NCBI RefSeq assembly: GCF_000417875.1 | Contig: NW_006920892.1 | Location: 65,931-129,930 of the forward strand | DNA: 64,000 nucleotides | Source of the DNA: Pseudozyma flocculosa PF-1 | Lineage: Eukaryota > Basidiomycota > Ustilaginomycetes > Ustilaginales > Ustilaginaceae | Direction: 5' to 3' | Shown here: positions 1 through 12,800 of the stretch, one piece after another | How positions within the stretch are numbered: position 1 is the first letter of the stretch | Layout: each line of letters opens with the position of its first letter | Notes under the pieces: model-generated | The model's input: the letters and a program-made list of their open reading frames with translations, nothing else | What the model was told of the DNA's origin: nothing | Database searches by the model: none | Made by a program: the position numbers and the translations under genes

Positions 1-934
1 TCGTCGCCGTCGCCGTCGCCGTTGCCGTCGCCCCCGCCGCTGCGCTGGCGCGCTCCTCGAGGAAGGCGGCCAGAGGCCTGGCGCCTCCGCTGCCCGCTCT
101 CGGAGGCATGCCGGGACGGTCGCCGCCGCCGCCGGATGCGAGGCCGGGCAGCGCCACCCAGCGGCTCTCGTGGATCTCGGAGGCCTCTGGCGGTGCACTC
201 TTGCCATCGCCGGCCAGCTTGCCCAGGCGAGGTCCGGAAGCCTTGCCGCCCATAAAGTTGGCCAGCGAGACGGGCGAGTCCGAGGCCGACTTGGGCCCGG
301 CGGCGACGCCCGTGGGGCCGTACTGCCCGCCGTACCGCGAGAGGAGCGAGTTGGCGCGACGGACGTGGGGCGAGCCAAGGTTGGGCGAGCCGATGGACGA
401 CGACGACGACGGGGGCTTGTCACGCTCTGCGGCGGCCGAGGCCATGCCCTGCTGGTGGGCGGGGGGCGCTCCGATCATGGTGCCGTGGGCGCCTGCGAGG
501 CTGCGGGCGGGCGAGGCGGGCGGAAACTCGGAGACGGGCGAAGAGAGGGGCGAGTCGGTGATGCCGCGCACGCCCGAGGTGCTGAGACGGTTGCGTCGGC
601 TCTGCCGCTCCTGTCGCTGCCTGTGGAAGTCCTGCTCCAGTTCCGAGGCGCTCGAGATGGGCGAGGCTGCCGCTGCTGCTGATGTTGCTGATGCTGCTCC
701 TCCGGCTGCACGGATCGGCGATGCCGACGAGGTGGTGTTGTGATGGTGGCTCGACGTGAAGGATTGGTTGCGCTGGCGGACCTGGTTGACCCAAGAGGCG
801 AGCTCCGACGTCGGCGGCGAGGCAGGGTCAGAGGGAAACGGTCGATTGGCGCTGCTCGTCGTCGTCTTGGCGGTGCCGGTGTGGGTGTTGGTGTTGGGGT
901 CGGTGTCGGTGGTGTGTCGAGAGAGGGGATTCAT
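1..934 (-). CDS. N-terminal part of an unrecognised low-complexity protein (runs off the left edge)
   Basis: Reading the minus strand from an ATG at 932-934, the frame stays open for 311 codons to the window edge with no stop, so the gene continues to the left. The product is rich in Ser, Pro, Ala and Thr, with SP-type motifs that could be kinase sites (for example SPLSSP and SPNLGSP), a short Ser run and a His-rich patch. The most family-like stretch is near residues 235-275 (LANFMGGKASGP followed by EIHESRWVALPG). I do not recognise it. G/C-biased third positions match the neighbouring genes, supporting real coding. It is in tandem with the MFS gene to its right. The start is the first ATG in this frame; an intron near the 5' end cannot be excluded. 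Confidence 0.5.
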   Translation of the reverse strand, partial: MNPLSRHTTDTDPNTNTHTGTAKTTTSSANRPFPSDPASPPTSELASWVNQVRQRNQSFTSSHHHNTTSSASPIRAAGGAASATSAAAAASPISSASELEQDFHRQRQERQSRRNRLSTSGVRGITDSPLSSPVSEFPPASPARSLAGAHGTMIGAPPAHQQGMASAAAERDKPPSSSSSIGSPNLGSPHVRRANSLLSRYGGQYGPTGVAAGPKSASDSPVSLANFMGGKASGPRLGKLAGDGKSAPPEASEIHESRWVALPGLASGGGGDRPGMPPRAGSGGARPLAAFLEERASAAAGATATATATAT

Positions 935-1888
935 CTCGGTCGTCTAGGCCCCTCGGCAGGGGGTCGGTGCGTCGGGCAGCGGCGCACGTACACGCACGAC
1001 GCTCGTACGGCAACAGCTGGCAAGTCCAAACTGCCTGCTAACCCGGCGAGATGAAAGAAGGCGACCGCGAAACTTCGCGCCGTACGTGGATGTGACGGTA
1101 ACGAGGGGAGCGCCCCGAGCAGGCAAACAAGCAAGGCTGCTAAGGCTCCTACGGCGTGCTGGCGAGAGGCAGGCTAGGAGGGCGTTTGGCGGAATCAACG
1201 CGGAGACGAGCGACTCTGTGCCGGGCGGGGCGAGACGGGGCGGGGCGGGGCTGGCCGGGAAGGATGTGATCTCGCAGAGGCGGACGCCAGACGGACGGAC
1301 GGACGGAGGTGGGTCGGTGTGACGGTCTCGAGAGAGAGACAGGAGCCGACGGCGAGGCCGACGGCGGCGGGCGGGCCAACGCCTCGTGCAGCGCGGGCAC
1401 GCGAAAAAAAGAGGCAGCGCCAGACTGGGCCAAGCCAGGGCAAGCAGGCGACCGAGTCAGATCCCCCACGGCCGTGCTGCCTGCCAGCAGGGGACCGTCG
1501 GATCCGCAGCGCAGACCTCACCTTCCTCACCGCCTCACTCGGCCCCGCTCTCTGCCTCGCTTCATGACCATCGTCAACGCCGAGCGTGGAGAGCAAGAGA
1601 GCGAACACGGCGTCGATCGCGTTGAGAGGAGCTGGGATGGATCGAATGGCCAGCAGGGCAGCGCGCAGTGCAGACTAGAATACAGTGGTATCGTGCGACG
1701 GGTTCGTGAAAGCGGTGACGAGGCGGAGCAGAGGGCGACCACCTATGATGCGTGCGAGTGCGAGACAAACGGGAGGGAAGGGCAGGCTCTATGTGGTGCG
1801 TTGCGCCGTCGAGGTATCGTCAGAGGCGGAGGGCGAGAGGCAGGGGAAGCTGGCGGCGGCGGCGGCGGCGGTTGCGGCGACGGCGGGC
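935..1888. other. Intergenic region, no gene seen
   Basis: It lies between the 5' end of the left-edge gene and the stop of the MFS transporter gene. Reading frames here are short and show no family resemblance. It should contain the promoter of the left-edge gene and the 3' UTR of the transporter. Confidence 0.5.
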
Positions 1889-3651
1889 CTAGACGATGGC
1901 GGCCCACCGCCACTTTGCGAGGCGGAAGCGGGCGAGGACGATGAGGGCGAAGCCAAAGAGGGTCATGAAGCCGGCCCACATGGCGAGGCCGAGGTAGCTG
2001 CTGTGCATGGCGTCGATGAGCTTGGTCGAGACGACGGGCCCGATGAGGAGGCCCGGTGCGGCCGAGGTCCAGAGCATGCCGAGGCGCGTGCCCAGCTCGC
2101 GCGGCGTCGAGAGCTGGGCGCAGCACGCCGACGCGATGGCAATCGAGCCGCCGGAAAAGAGGCCGTAGAAGACCGAGAGGAGCATCACGCCCGCCCGCGT
2201 GTCCATCAGGCCGGGCACCGGCCAGAGGACCAGCAGCGACACCGACGAGAGGACGCCAAAGATCGACAGGCAGTTGAACCGCCCGTACCGGTCCGCCAGC
2301 GGGCCCGACGCGATCCGCCCCACGAGCGAAGCCGTGTTCATGATGGTGATGCAGCGCGAGGCCATGTCGGTGTCGAAGCCGACCAGCTTGGCATACGAGC
2401 TGATCTGAAAGTAGGGCACGAAGAAGTTGATCCAGGCGAAAAAGATGCCCGCCACAAAGATGGCGTAGTCGACGTTGGCAAAGACGCGGTAGGTTGACGT
2501 CCACGGCACCGAGGTGGTCTTGGCGCTGCTGCGGTTGGGCTTGAGGCGCGGCTTCATGACAGCGTTGGCGAGGGCGAGCATGACGCCGAGGAGGAGCGCC
2601 GAGATGCGCGTGCCCCACGCGAAGCCGAGGCTGGGCGAGGCAAAGAGGGCCGAGAGGACCAGGGGCCAAACGATGCCGCCAAACGAGGCGGCGCCGATGA
2701 TGATGCCCATGGCCAGGCCGCGGCGCCGGTCAAAGTACTGGCCGACGATGGTGCACGAGGGCAGGAAGAGCATCGAGCCGCCGATGCCAAACAGGAAGCC
2801 CTGGACCAGCACGAACTGCCAGAACTGCTCGCACCACGACACGGCCAGCAGCGACGCGAAGGTGAGGATCGAGCCGACCATGAGGAACCAGCGCGGGCCG
2901 CTGCAGAGCGAGGGGAGAGCGAGGGAAAGGGTCAGCGGGGGGGTCAGAGCGGGCGCACACGGCGTGGACCCGAACCCGGACGAGCAGACACTTACAAGTC
3001 GTCGCAGAGCTTGCCAAAGACGACCGAGCCGGCGTAGACGCAGAACGTCTGGACCGATCCGATCCAGCTGACGGTCGAGGCGGGGAGATGGGCGAGCTGG
3101 TGCGAGGCGTAGTAGGTGCCAAAGACGCCGTACGACGTGAGCAGGCCAAAGTTGGTCATGATCATGAGAAAAGTGCCGGCCACGACGAGCCAGGCCTTGA
3201 AGCCGCCGTCGGGAGCCGGGCCGACATCCTCATCGTCGTCGTCGTCGTCGGTGCTGTCCTTTGAGCCCGGTCGAATCACGACGCCCGACTCGAGGGCAGC
3301 GACGACCTTTTCGAGGTCGACACCTCCCCGCTTCTTCTCGTCGATGTCGCCGCCCTTGCCGCCGTGTCCGTCGAGCGAGTGGCGCAGCGATCCGGCGAGG
3401 GTGGTGGGCGTGTCGATGGGCGAGATCGGGCGGACATCGTGCGACGTGGCGCCGGCGCTGGGCTGCCGGGCGAGGTTGAGCTGCATCTGCTCGTGCAGCC
3501 GCTGCTCCATCTCCTTTGCCGTCGCCGCCGCCGCCTCGATGCTGTCCGGCTGGCTCTTGGGCGCCAGCGACGCATCAAAGCTGCTCCGCACCGACGCCAC
3601 GGCCGTCGTGGCCGCCGTCGTTGAGGCCGAAAACGTCTTGGGGTGCACCAT
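1889..3651 (-). CDS. MFS transporter, monocarboxylate transporter (MCT/SLC16)-like
   Basis: Predicted 555-aa plasma-membrane transporter in two exons (3651-2996 and 2900-1889). The 95-bp intron at 2901-2995 has a GTAAGTG donor and a CTGCAG acceptor and joins ...KLCDD to FGPRWFLMVG in phase. The first ~130 residues form a hydrophilic cytoplasmic tail with an Asp-rich run. The MCT signature PDGGFKAW follows at about residues 137-144, then about 12 membrane segments and a loop motif ADRYGRF in the second half. Fungal MCT-like proteins move monocarboxylates or related small acids; the substrate cannot be read here. The ATG at 3651 has a good context (GCGACCATGG); an in-frame upstream start at 3753 is possible. 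It lies in tandem with, and downstream of, the NRPS-like reductase gene, so a role in exporting or importing that enzyme's product is conceivable. Confidence 0.85.
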
Positions 3652-4567
3652 GGTCGCGTCGCCGCGTCGAGGGCTGGTTGCTGATGCTGTCGGTGTTGGT
3701 GCGATGGGCGTCGACGATGACCGTCGCAACGAGGACGCTGGGCAGGGGGGCAAAGAGGTGCGATGAGGTGAGGTGGCGCCGGTTAGAGGGTTAGAGAGTT
3801 ACGGGAGGCAGCTACGACAGCCGCCGTACCGTGGCCATCGTATATATCAATGCCGTCTTCTCTTCCCCCTGCGCGACGAAGGATCGACATCGACGGCGGT
3901 GTCGGCCATGACGGGCAGGCCCCACCAGCGAGCGAGGTACCTAAGTAGGAAGCCACCGAGATGTATGACAGAGGCACCGGGCGACGAGACCGAAATGAAG
4001 CCGCGGTGGGCGCCGGCGTGTGCGAAAAATTGGCCGGATCAAAGACCGCTGGCGAACGGTTGGTTGGCTTCGAGGACGGGAAGGAGCCGGAACAAACAGA
4101 GGGGCAGCAGAGGAGAGAGAGAGAGACGGAGAGGAAGAAACGGAGCGCCGACGAGAAATCTCCGATACCGTAGTTACCGGGCCGTCGGGTCGGGTTGCAC
4201 TGCCAGCAGACGACGGGCAAGGATGGGCCAAGGCCATGGTGGCTGGCGGCGGATCGATCGACCAGCCAGGATCGCCCTATCACGAGGCTGCCACATGGCC
4301 TGCGGGTGCGAGGCCAGGGACCGCTCAGCCGGTGCGAGGGCCGTCACGACCGACAAAGCCACGCTCGGCCACCCGTCCCGACCTCTTTTCCGCCGCCAAG
4401 CCAGCCGGCCAGGGTCCTGAGTCCTGACTCGCTGCCACCATCGTTTGCACCCTCGCCATCTCTCTCATCGATTGGCTCGCCATCCCTTGCTGCCCGTCCC
4501 TCGCCTTATCGACGGTGGTGATGCAAGCAAGCCTTCGGCCGCGAGCGCCGAACGCGAAGGGTGGCCT
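3652..4567. other. Intergenic region between reductase stop and transporter start
   Basis: No reading frame here resembles a known protein. It holds the TATA-like site at 3839-3848 and purine-rich GA-type sequence around 4100-4145. It serves as transporter promoter and reductase 3' region. Confidence 0.5.
3839..3848 (-). promoter_or_regulatory. Candidate TATA box of the MFS transporter gene
   Basis: A TATATATA-type stretch (TGATATATACG on the minus strand) sits about 190 bp upstream of the transporter ATG at 3651 in otherwise GC-rich DNA. The position suits a fungal TATA element with a 5' UTR of 100-160 nt. There is no transcript evidence. Confidence 0.4.
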
Positions 4568-7500
4568 TCAGAGGAAACCGCGCTCCTTCCACGCGCTCAC
4601 CATCTTGGCAACGTGTCGCTCGTCGACCGGCCCAAAAGCCGGCTCCTGGTCCTCGCCGCCCCCGCCGAGGTCGCGGCGTGCCTCCTCCGCACCATCCCGA
4701 CGTGAGTCGGCGGCCGTTAGCAGCCGCTCGAGGTTGTCGGTCTGGAAGGCGTAGGCTTCATCGCCGCCGCTCCGCTTGGTCCGAGACGCGCCCCACATCG
4801 CCCGGTAGTGGTCCAGCAGCTTCAGGGTCGGGTTGGCATCGACGCTCTGGTCGACCGACGTGGCCTCGAGCCGCTTCACCCACTCCTCTGGCGCGACGAG
4901 CTCAAAGGTGGCGCCGAGGTTCTCGGGACGGGCCAGCGCGGCGAAGATGTCGTCGTAGCGCGTCGGGACCGGATTGACCACGTGGACGAGCTCCGCCCTC
5001 GAGGACGGCTCGCCTTGCTGTCCGGAGCGCGCTGCGGGGACCGCCGTGGCGAGCCTGGCGATCACACGAGCTGCGACGTCGACGCCGATCCAGCAGACGC
5101 GCTGGCCGCGAAGGTCAGGCAGACAGCCCATCGTCTTGGCCGTGCGTACCATCAGTGGGACAGCCTCGGTCTCGTTCCACACTCCTTGGACCGTGTCGCC
5201 GACCAGCTGGCCGATGCGCAGCACGAGGGCCTCGAAGCCACCACCGACGCTGACGCTGGCGTGGCGGCAAAGCTGCTCGACGACCCACTTTGACCTGGCA
5301 TACCCCATCGGGACGGCGCATCGAGGGTCGTCCGAGATGGCCTCGAGGATGGTGCCAGTCTCGGCTCCCATGGCCGCAGAGATGCTGCTGGCAAAGAGGT
5401 AGCGCGCCGGGCCGCTTCCGGCGCGGCTCTGCGTGGCGAGATTGAGCAGGTTCAGCGCGCCCTTGATGCTCGACTCAAACGAGCCCAGGGACATGTTGAA
5501 GTTGACCGGCCAGCCGACGTGAAGCACGGTGTCGGCCGATGCGACGAGGGCGTCGTAGGCTTCCCGTGCCAGGCCCAGTCGATCCCTTGCGAGGTCGGCA
5601 GCCAGGCACTCGATTTGGGCATCGGCTCCTCGCTGTCGGAGCGCGGCGATCGACGGTAGCTTGCGCAGCGCGAGCGAGTCGTCGAGTCGCCTCTGAGCTT
5701 CGGCGTCCGAGGCGGCCCTGATGAGGCAGACGATGCGGGTCACGCCACGGCGCCGGCTGAGCTGATGGACCAGATGCGCTCCGAGAGATCCCGTCGCTCC
5801 TGTCAGCACGACGACGCTGCCCAGGGCAGGGGGCCGGCTCGCCTCGATCACAGGATCGGTGGCTTGTCGAGGAAGGATCTGGGCGCTATAGTTGGCTGCC
5901 AGCCTCGTGGCTTCCAGCAATTCAGCCTGATCCCTGTCTCGCGCCCCATCAGCCTCTTCCGGAGAGTCATCGCCGGACAGCGCCTGCCTCCTCTTGAGGA
6001 TGTAGTGCGCCAGCTTGCGCGCCGTCGGGTAGTTGAAGGCGACATTCGAAGGCAGCGGCGCTCCGCTCATGCCAGCCTGCTGCAGCCGGTTCTTGATGCG
6101 GGCGGCCGCGAGCGAGTCCATCCCGAGCTCGACCAGATCAGCATCGAGCGCCGCGGCCCCGTCGGGCAGCTTCAGGATCGGCTCGAGGACAGTCTCGACG
6201 ACAAAGGTGAGAGCCTCGTCGATGTCGGCGATCTCGACGGCCTCCTCTTCCTGTCCCGGAGTGCGGCCGTGCTCGTAGTCGTCGTAGGCCCGCTCGATCT
6301 CGTCACGGTATGCGATGACCGTCTGCGCTCGGATCAGCGACCCCTTGTCGGCGCGCGGGAAGCGGCTGCACGGCGACAGGACGCGCACCATCTCAGGGAC
6401 GATGCGCGAGTGCGAGGGTGCCTGACGATTCGCCCTCTCTACGACGGGGAGCACGGCGTGCCAGAGCGCACGTTTTCGCGCCTCTCCGCCAGTGGCACCG
6501 TCGCCGCCCACCTCGCCGAGGGCAGATTCGGAGGGGATGATGAGCACGCCGGCCAGAGCTCGGCCGGCGCCGAAGACGATGCAGTCGGCGACAAGGGGCG
6601 AAGACCGGATGACGGACTCGATCGGCAGCGGGTTGGTCTTCTCGCCGTTGAAGTGGACGAGCGTGTCGTCGCGGCGCCCGACGTAGCGCCAGGTGTGCGG
6701 CTTGATCGAGTGCGGTGAGAAGAGGTCCTTGGTGCGGTAGACGCCATCCTGCAGCGCGACGTCGGCCAAGGCTGGCCAGCCGGCATCGATGCACAGCTCG
6801 TACAGCGGCTCCTGCCCGGCCTGGACCGCGTCGTTGACCCGCTGGAAGCGTGCGAACGGTATCGCTGCCGGGTAGAGGCGGAGAAAGTCCCAGTCCCGCT
6901 CGCGCTCAAAGTCTCGCGCGCTGTTGGCAAACGAGCCAAACTCGCTCGCACCGTAGATGACGACGAGCCTGACGCCGCGGTCGACGAGCGCCTCTCCGAT
7001 CTCAGTGGGGCAGGCGCTGCCGCCGAGGATGACGCGGTCGAAGCGGGCCAGCTCACGCACGGCGTCGACATGCTCGGCGAGCATCTTGACCAGCAGCGGC
7101 ACGCCGATGAACCAGGCGCTGCCGTGGGCCGACGATGCCTTCATCATGGCTGTCAGCTCGGCGGCGTTGAGGATGCCGTGGGTCAGCGTGGCCTTGCGCC
7201 CTGACGCGATGCAGCGCCACAGGCAGATCTGACCAAAGTGGTGGAACAGCGGCAGCATGTGGAAGAGGTCCGGGAAGCGTTCGGCGGTGAAGAGCGCCAT
7301 CTGCGAGGCATGGCTGCGATCAGGAGGGGCGACAACAAGTTCGACGGCGGAAGAGTCAGCCGGGGCCGCTGTTGGCACGCTTCGAAACCACTCTGGCGGT
7401 CCTCCCGCACGCAAGGCTCTCGCCGCTCACCTTAGACGCAGCGGCTTCGGCAGGCCGGTCGATCCGCTCGAGTGCATAATCATGAGGCAGTCGCCAGAAT

Positions 7501-8128
7501 CGACCGTGACGTTCGGGGCGGCACCTCCATGCCCGTCGATTGGCTCTGATCCCGCCGACTTCAGAGCGCCCAGGTTAATCTGCGGGCCCACAACAGGCGA
7601 TGCACCTCCTCGAGCGCACAACTGAGCGGCCGCCTCGTGTGCGACGGCGGCATGGTCCACGTCGTGGAAGAGGAAGGGAGCCGCGGTGGATTTGACGAGG
7701 TGCGCGAGCGCGGCGGCGGAGCTGTTGGGCGAGAAAAAGGCCGAGACATGGCCCAGCTTGAGGATGGCGATCTGAGCGACAAGGATATCGAGGCTGGCGT
7801 TGACGATGAAGCCGACCACGATCGGCTCCTGGCCGAGCCCGCGGCGAGCGATGCTGGCGGCGTAGGCGCGCGACAGGCGCGAGGCGACGTCGTCGATCTG
7901 GCGGAACGTGTAGCTGTCAAAGCACTGCTCCGGGTCCAGCTCCGGGGTCGCGGCGGCGGGTGAGCGCGGAACCTCGATGGCGGCCGCGTCGGGCGTGGTG
8001 CGCACCCGGTAGTCCCAGAGCTGCTGGACCGTGCTGAATGAATGCGTGGCGACGGTGGCGGCGTCCTTGTCGGCCTCGGACGCCGCAGCAGCTGGCGCAG
8101 GTGCAGCGTGAGCCTTGTCGGGCGTCAT
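4568..8128 (-). CDS. NRPS-like adenylating reductase (A-T-R), carboxylic acid reductase type
   Basis: Predicted 1169-aa cytosolic enzyme that would activate a carboxylic or amino acid with ATP, load it on a phosphopantetheine arm and reduce the thioester with NAD(P)H to an aldehyde or alcohol. Exons are 8128-7431 and 7379-4568; the 51-bp intron at 7380-7430 (GTGAGC...CGAAG) keeps frame. Adenylation domain: A3-type HSSGSTGLPKP near residues 219-228, LPLFHHFG soon after, and HFNGEKTNP near 475-483. Thiolation domain: ELGMDSL near 651-656, with the carrier Ser at about 655. Reductase domain: Rossmann GATGSLG near 760-766 and YARSK (YxxxK) near 926-930. It is shorter than alpha-aminoadipate reductase Lys2 (about 1400 aa) and lacks Lys2's long N-terminal region, so I favour a specialised-metabolism NRPS-like enzyme. 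The substrate is unknown. Confidence 0.9.
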
Positions 8129-9871
8129 GGCGTGAAGCTGACAAGCTGTTTACGCAAGCGGTACGAGGGCTACATGCACCAAAGGGGGCAGGCGAGCGGG
8201 CATATGCAGGGGAATAGGGGCGGATAGGGGGGCCGTCGAGAGCGCGCGAGGCTGGGGGCCTTGGTGTCGGGAGAAGTGGAGCGGGACGGGGGCGAAGCAG
8301 GTCGAGCCGAGTATATGTACCCGCGAGCACGCCTGAGGTCGCGATGGATGGGCCGGTCGAGCGCTGCTGCTGCTGCCGCTGCTGCGTGCGGCACCATGGC
8401 TAGCTACTCTAGCTGTGGCTTGGCGGAAACGGCGCTGGGCTGCCGGCTGTCGCCCCACCACCGTACCGTTCGGGCGCGGCCGCCGGCTTGGCAGGCTAGC
8501 CGCCGCCCTAGCCCGGCGGCGTCAGCCAAAGTGAGCCCCGCCCGTGCCCCTCCGGACTTGGGTCCGGATCAGCCAGCCAGCCAGCCAGCCAGCCGGCCTG
8601 GCCAGACCGCAGCATATCGCTGCGAGAAGCCGAAGCCTGGCCGAGACTGTGCCAGAAGCCAGAGGCTGCGCGAATACATCACCTGCTCTGCCCCCAACTC
8701 TTGCCTCTGCCGTCCAAAGAAGCTCGGCGCATCATCTTGATTGGGAGAGCTCCTCGACACCTCGCTCGACCCTCGCCATCCTGTTGACCGTTTTGACCGG
8801 CGCGAACGGGACGATGACGCCCGGGGAGCGAGGGTGAGCAAGGGTCGACGACGACTCTGCCCGTGGGCAGCCGGCTCAGCCGTGGTGCGTGCGCATCGCA
8901 TACCACGTACTTCGCTTTGAGAGAGCGGCCAGGCTCGACCGGAATCGACCGGTGCATGCCGTCGAGGATTCGTTGCAGCTAGGCACACGCTAGCTAGCTT
9001 TCGATTGCCTACCTTCGCTTGCGGGGCCGGTCCGAGACCGGGGCCAGATGCACGCTCGTGTCCACCAACGGTGCGGTGCGGATCGACCCGGGATCGCCGC
9101 GCTCAGAGGTCTAGCCAGGCCTGGCCTGGTCTGGCCTCGCCTTTGGCCTCGACGGCGTGTCTCGCAACGCAAGCAGAGGCTGAGCTTCCTTTTCGCCTCG
9201 CCTGATCTCTCGGACCAGCCCAAGGCAGGGACAGCATCCCATCCGGGCCGGACCGGGGTCGGTCGGGCCAACGCCGAGCTTGCGATCCGGCAGTCACCCC
9301 GGTGCATGCATGAGATATAATGCCGTGACGAGCTAAGCAAGGTTGGCTCGCACGCCAAACGCTTTATTGCGTCTCGTTCATGGCTCGGCGCTAAACCTTA
9401 GGCCTGGCGTGTGCGGGCGGTCCGGGATCGATCGACGAGCGAGGACACTAGTACTGGGGGAAACGTGTCCAACGCTCGCTGCTTCCAACGCGCGCTGCGC
9501 TGCTGGACCACGTCGTACGTGGTTGCAAGCAAGGCCTGGCCTGGCCTGCTGGTCCCAGCACCTCTTCATGCGCTGCACCAAGATCACGGCCTGCAATATA
9601 ATGCTTCCAACGTGCGTGTGTTCAACACGTTCCAACGAGCACGGCGGAGGCCTCCAGTGACAGGCAGCAGTCGCCACTCCGGCTCAGACCCACCAGAACG
9701 GCCAGCATATGCATGCATCCCACATCGGACGAGCGGCGGTGCTGGCTGGTCCAGGCCTCGCGACGGTCACAGCATGAGGAGAGCAAGAGGAACGGGGGGG
9801 TATGGCAGAGCAGCATGCGAACAGGACAAAGAGGAACTCGACGTACATCACCAACCAGCACACGGGGTGCG
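8129..9871. other. Intergenic region upstream of the NRPS-like gene
   Basis: No convincing gene. A TATATG-type site at 8311-8320 (minus GTACATATAC) lies about 185 bp upstream of the reductase ATG and may be its TATA box. The region also holds (CCAG)n at about 8571-8594 and CCTGGCC/AGGCC tracts at 9113-9141 and 9531-9550. Confidence 0.5.
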
Positions 9872-12800
9872 TCATTCGTCCACCGACTCGTCATCATCGT
9901 CATCGTCATCCTCCTCGTCGTCGTCGTCATCATCGTCGTCCTGGCCTTCGGCTTGGTCGCTCTCGTCGTCCTCTGACTCGTCGGAAGACTCCTTGGCAGC
10001 ACGACTGCGACGACTGTGGATGCGAGAGCGGATGTCGCAGTGATGGAAGCGCGGGGCGGCGTGCGTCGTCAGCTCCTTTTCCTCTGCGCCACCGAGAGGC
10101 CAGGGGAACGATGGCCTCGCCTCGTACTCACCTGGACGGCTTGGTGGCGGCCTTGGTCGTCTTGCCGCGCCCGCTGGCAGCACCGCGTGTCGTGGCGGCG
10201 GCCTTCTTGGTGGCGGTGGCGGTGGCGCGCGACGACGCCGCCGGCTTGGCGGAGCGGTTCTCGTTGAGGTCGATGTGGCAGGATTCGAAAAAGTCGCGCA
10301 GGCCGGCCAGCTCCTCTGCCGACTCGACCAGGTCGAGCTGGGCGCCCGCCTTGGCCGCCTCCGGGTACGCCTTGGCGAGCGCTGCCTCGTAGCGCCCAAA
10401 GGCGTTGCGCGTGACGGTGTCGTCGAGCGGGTTGAGCTGCTTGAGCATGGCGTTGAGGATGAGGAGCTCGCGCACCTTCCACTCGTCGAGCTCGTCGGGC
10501 AGGTAGAGCTTAGCCAGCAGCTGGCACATGGTCTTGCGCTCGTCACGATCCTCGATCCGATACATGGCCCGCACCAGGTCGGCGCCAATGTCGACGTGGA
10601 CTGCGTCGTCGCGCGGCCGGCCGTCGGCCGAGAGCACCTTTTGCGGGTCGCTCCACTCGAGCAGCTGCAGCCCGACCTGCGCCGGCGTCACCATCTCCTG
10701 GTCGTCGTCCTTTTCCTGGTACAGCTCGCTGAGCACCTGGAAGACAAAGACAAACACCTGCGGGAGGGTGCGCACGGCGGGCCAGAGGCGAGAGGTCATT
10801 GTCAAAGAGAGGAGGGTGGCAAAGAGGATCGTCAGAAGGGCGACTCGGTGCTGCGTCGGCTCGACCGCAAACTCACCCTCTGGAGGCGCCGCTGGTTGGC
10901 GCTCGACGACAAGCAGTAGACTGGGATAAAGTAGCTGAGGCACTGGCGCAGCTCCTGGTTGTCCATCGTGTCCGGGCTCATGTAGACGAGGACGAGGCTC
11001 TTGAGCGCCTCGTCGTCGTCGACCATGCCGGTGAGCATCAGCTTGGCCATGCCCTCGCACGCGGCGCTCTGCACCTTGGCGTCGTCGTCCTCGAGCAGCG
11101 AGAGGAGGTACGAGGTGATCTGCTTCTTGGCCGTCTCCTCCTCGCCCTCGCGCCGCGAGCAGAGGTAGGCGAGCGTGTGGACGATGAGCAGGTCAAAGAT
11201 GGCGCGCACCGAGCACAGCCGGATGGCCTCGGTGCCCTTCTGCACCTGGTCAAAGAAGAGCGGGAAGGTGTCGAGCGCCAGCTTGCGGTCGAGCAGGCAG
11301 CAGAGCGCTAGGCACGTCAGGCCCTGCTCGCGCACCGTGGCATTCTTGGATTTGACGGCCGGCGCAATCAGCTGCGGCACCAGACCGTGCACCGCCGGGT
11401 TGTCCTGCAGCTCGCCCACGACGCGCTCCAGCATCGCCCGGATCAGCAGCAGCCGGCGCGACTCGAGCGCCGTCTCGTCGGCCGAGGGCTCCTTGGACCC
11501 GCCCTTGGAGCGTCGCTTGCCGCCGCGGCCGCCCTTGCGCCTCCGGCCGAGCGTCGCCTCGCCGCCATCGACGTCCATCGTGTCCTCGAGGTCGCCTCCG
11601 TCGTCGTCGTCCTCGTCGTCATCTTCCTCGTCTTCCTCGTCATCCTCGTCCTCGTCGCCGTCACCGCCGAGCACCTGGACCATCTCGACGATCATGCGCA
11701 TGAAGTCGGTCTGGCCGCTCGAGAGCTTGCGCAGCACGTCGAAGCAGCTCGGGACGAGGTCCTCGGGCAGCTGGGTGAACGAGATCATGTCGCGGACCAG
11801 GCCGAACATCTTGCGGCGGCCGATCTCGTCGCCGTAGTCGGACGAGAGAGCGATGCCGAGCAGCTGCTTGATGGTGAACGTCTTGGTCTGGATGGTGGCG
11901 GCGATCATGAGCTGCTCGTCGGACACATCGTCGGCGTCGAGGATGGGCTGCTGCTGCTCGACGAGCGCCGAGAGGTCGGCGTACTCCTTCTGGATGCGGA
12001 AGGCGAGCGCGGTGACGAGGGGCAGGCACTCTTCGAGGCGGCGGTCGTTGCCGGCCTTGCGGAAGTGGTCGATGACGGCGCAGGCGAGGAAGGCCGTCGA
12101 GGGGGTGAGGTGGGCCCAGAACTCCTCGGCCTCAAAGGTGATCTGGTTGGCGATGGCGGGGCGCGCCTCGAGGACCGCCTGGAGCGCCGCCTCGACGTGG
12201 GCGGCGTTGGCGGTGACGTCAAAGTGGTTGAGGAAGCGGACGAGGTCGCCGCCGCAAGCGTCGAACCAGGTGATGACGAGCTTGTTTGCGGCGCGCTTGA
12301 CGCTGGGCTCGCGGTCGCCCATGCCGGCGCGGAGGACGTCGTCGGCCATCTGGACGTCGAGGCCGATGCGCGAAGGGCCGCTGGCGCCGACCTCGGCCAT
12401 GGCCTTGACCTGGGACTGGAGGATGGCGGTGAGGGAGCCGAGGTAGACGCAGCGGCGGTTGGTGGGGTCAATGTCGCGAAGGCGCTCCATGATGTAGGGC
12501 TGGGTGTCGGCGGTGGGGGTGAGGTTGAAGAGGGCGGCCCTGCGGACTTCGGCGCTGGGGTCGAAGCGGAGGATGTCGACGAGGACGTGCTTGACGTCGT
12601 CGGAGCGGTCACCGTCGCCGTCGTCGTCGTCCTCGGAGGCCTGCAGCTTTGCGAGTGCGATGACGGCCTGGACGCGGACGGCGTTGTCCTTGTCGCGGGC
12701 GCGGGCGAGGAGGAAGCTCTTGAGGGTCTGGAAGAGGTTCTCGTCGAGCGACTCGAGGCCGTTGATGAGGAGCGCGACGGATCCGCAGCAGCGCAGGCGG

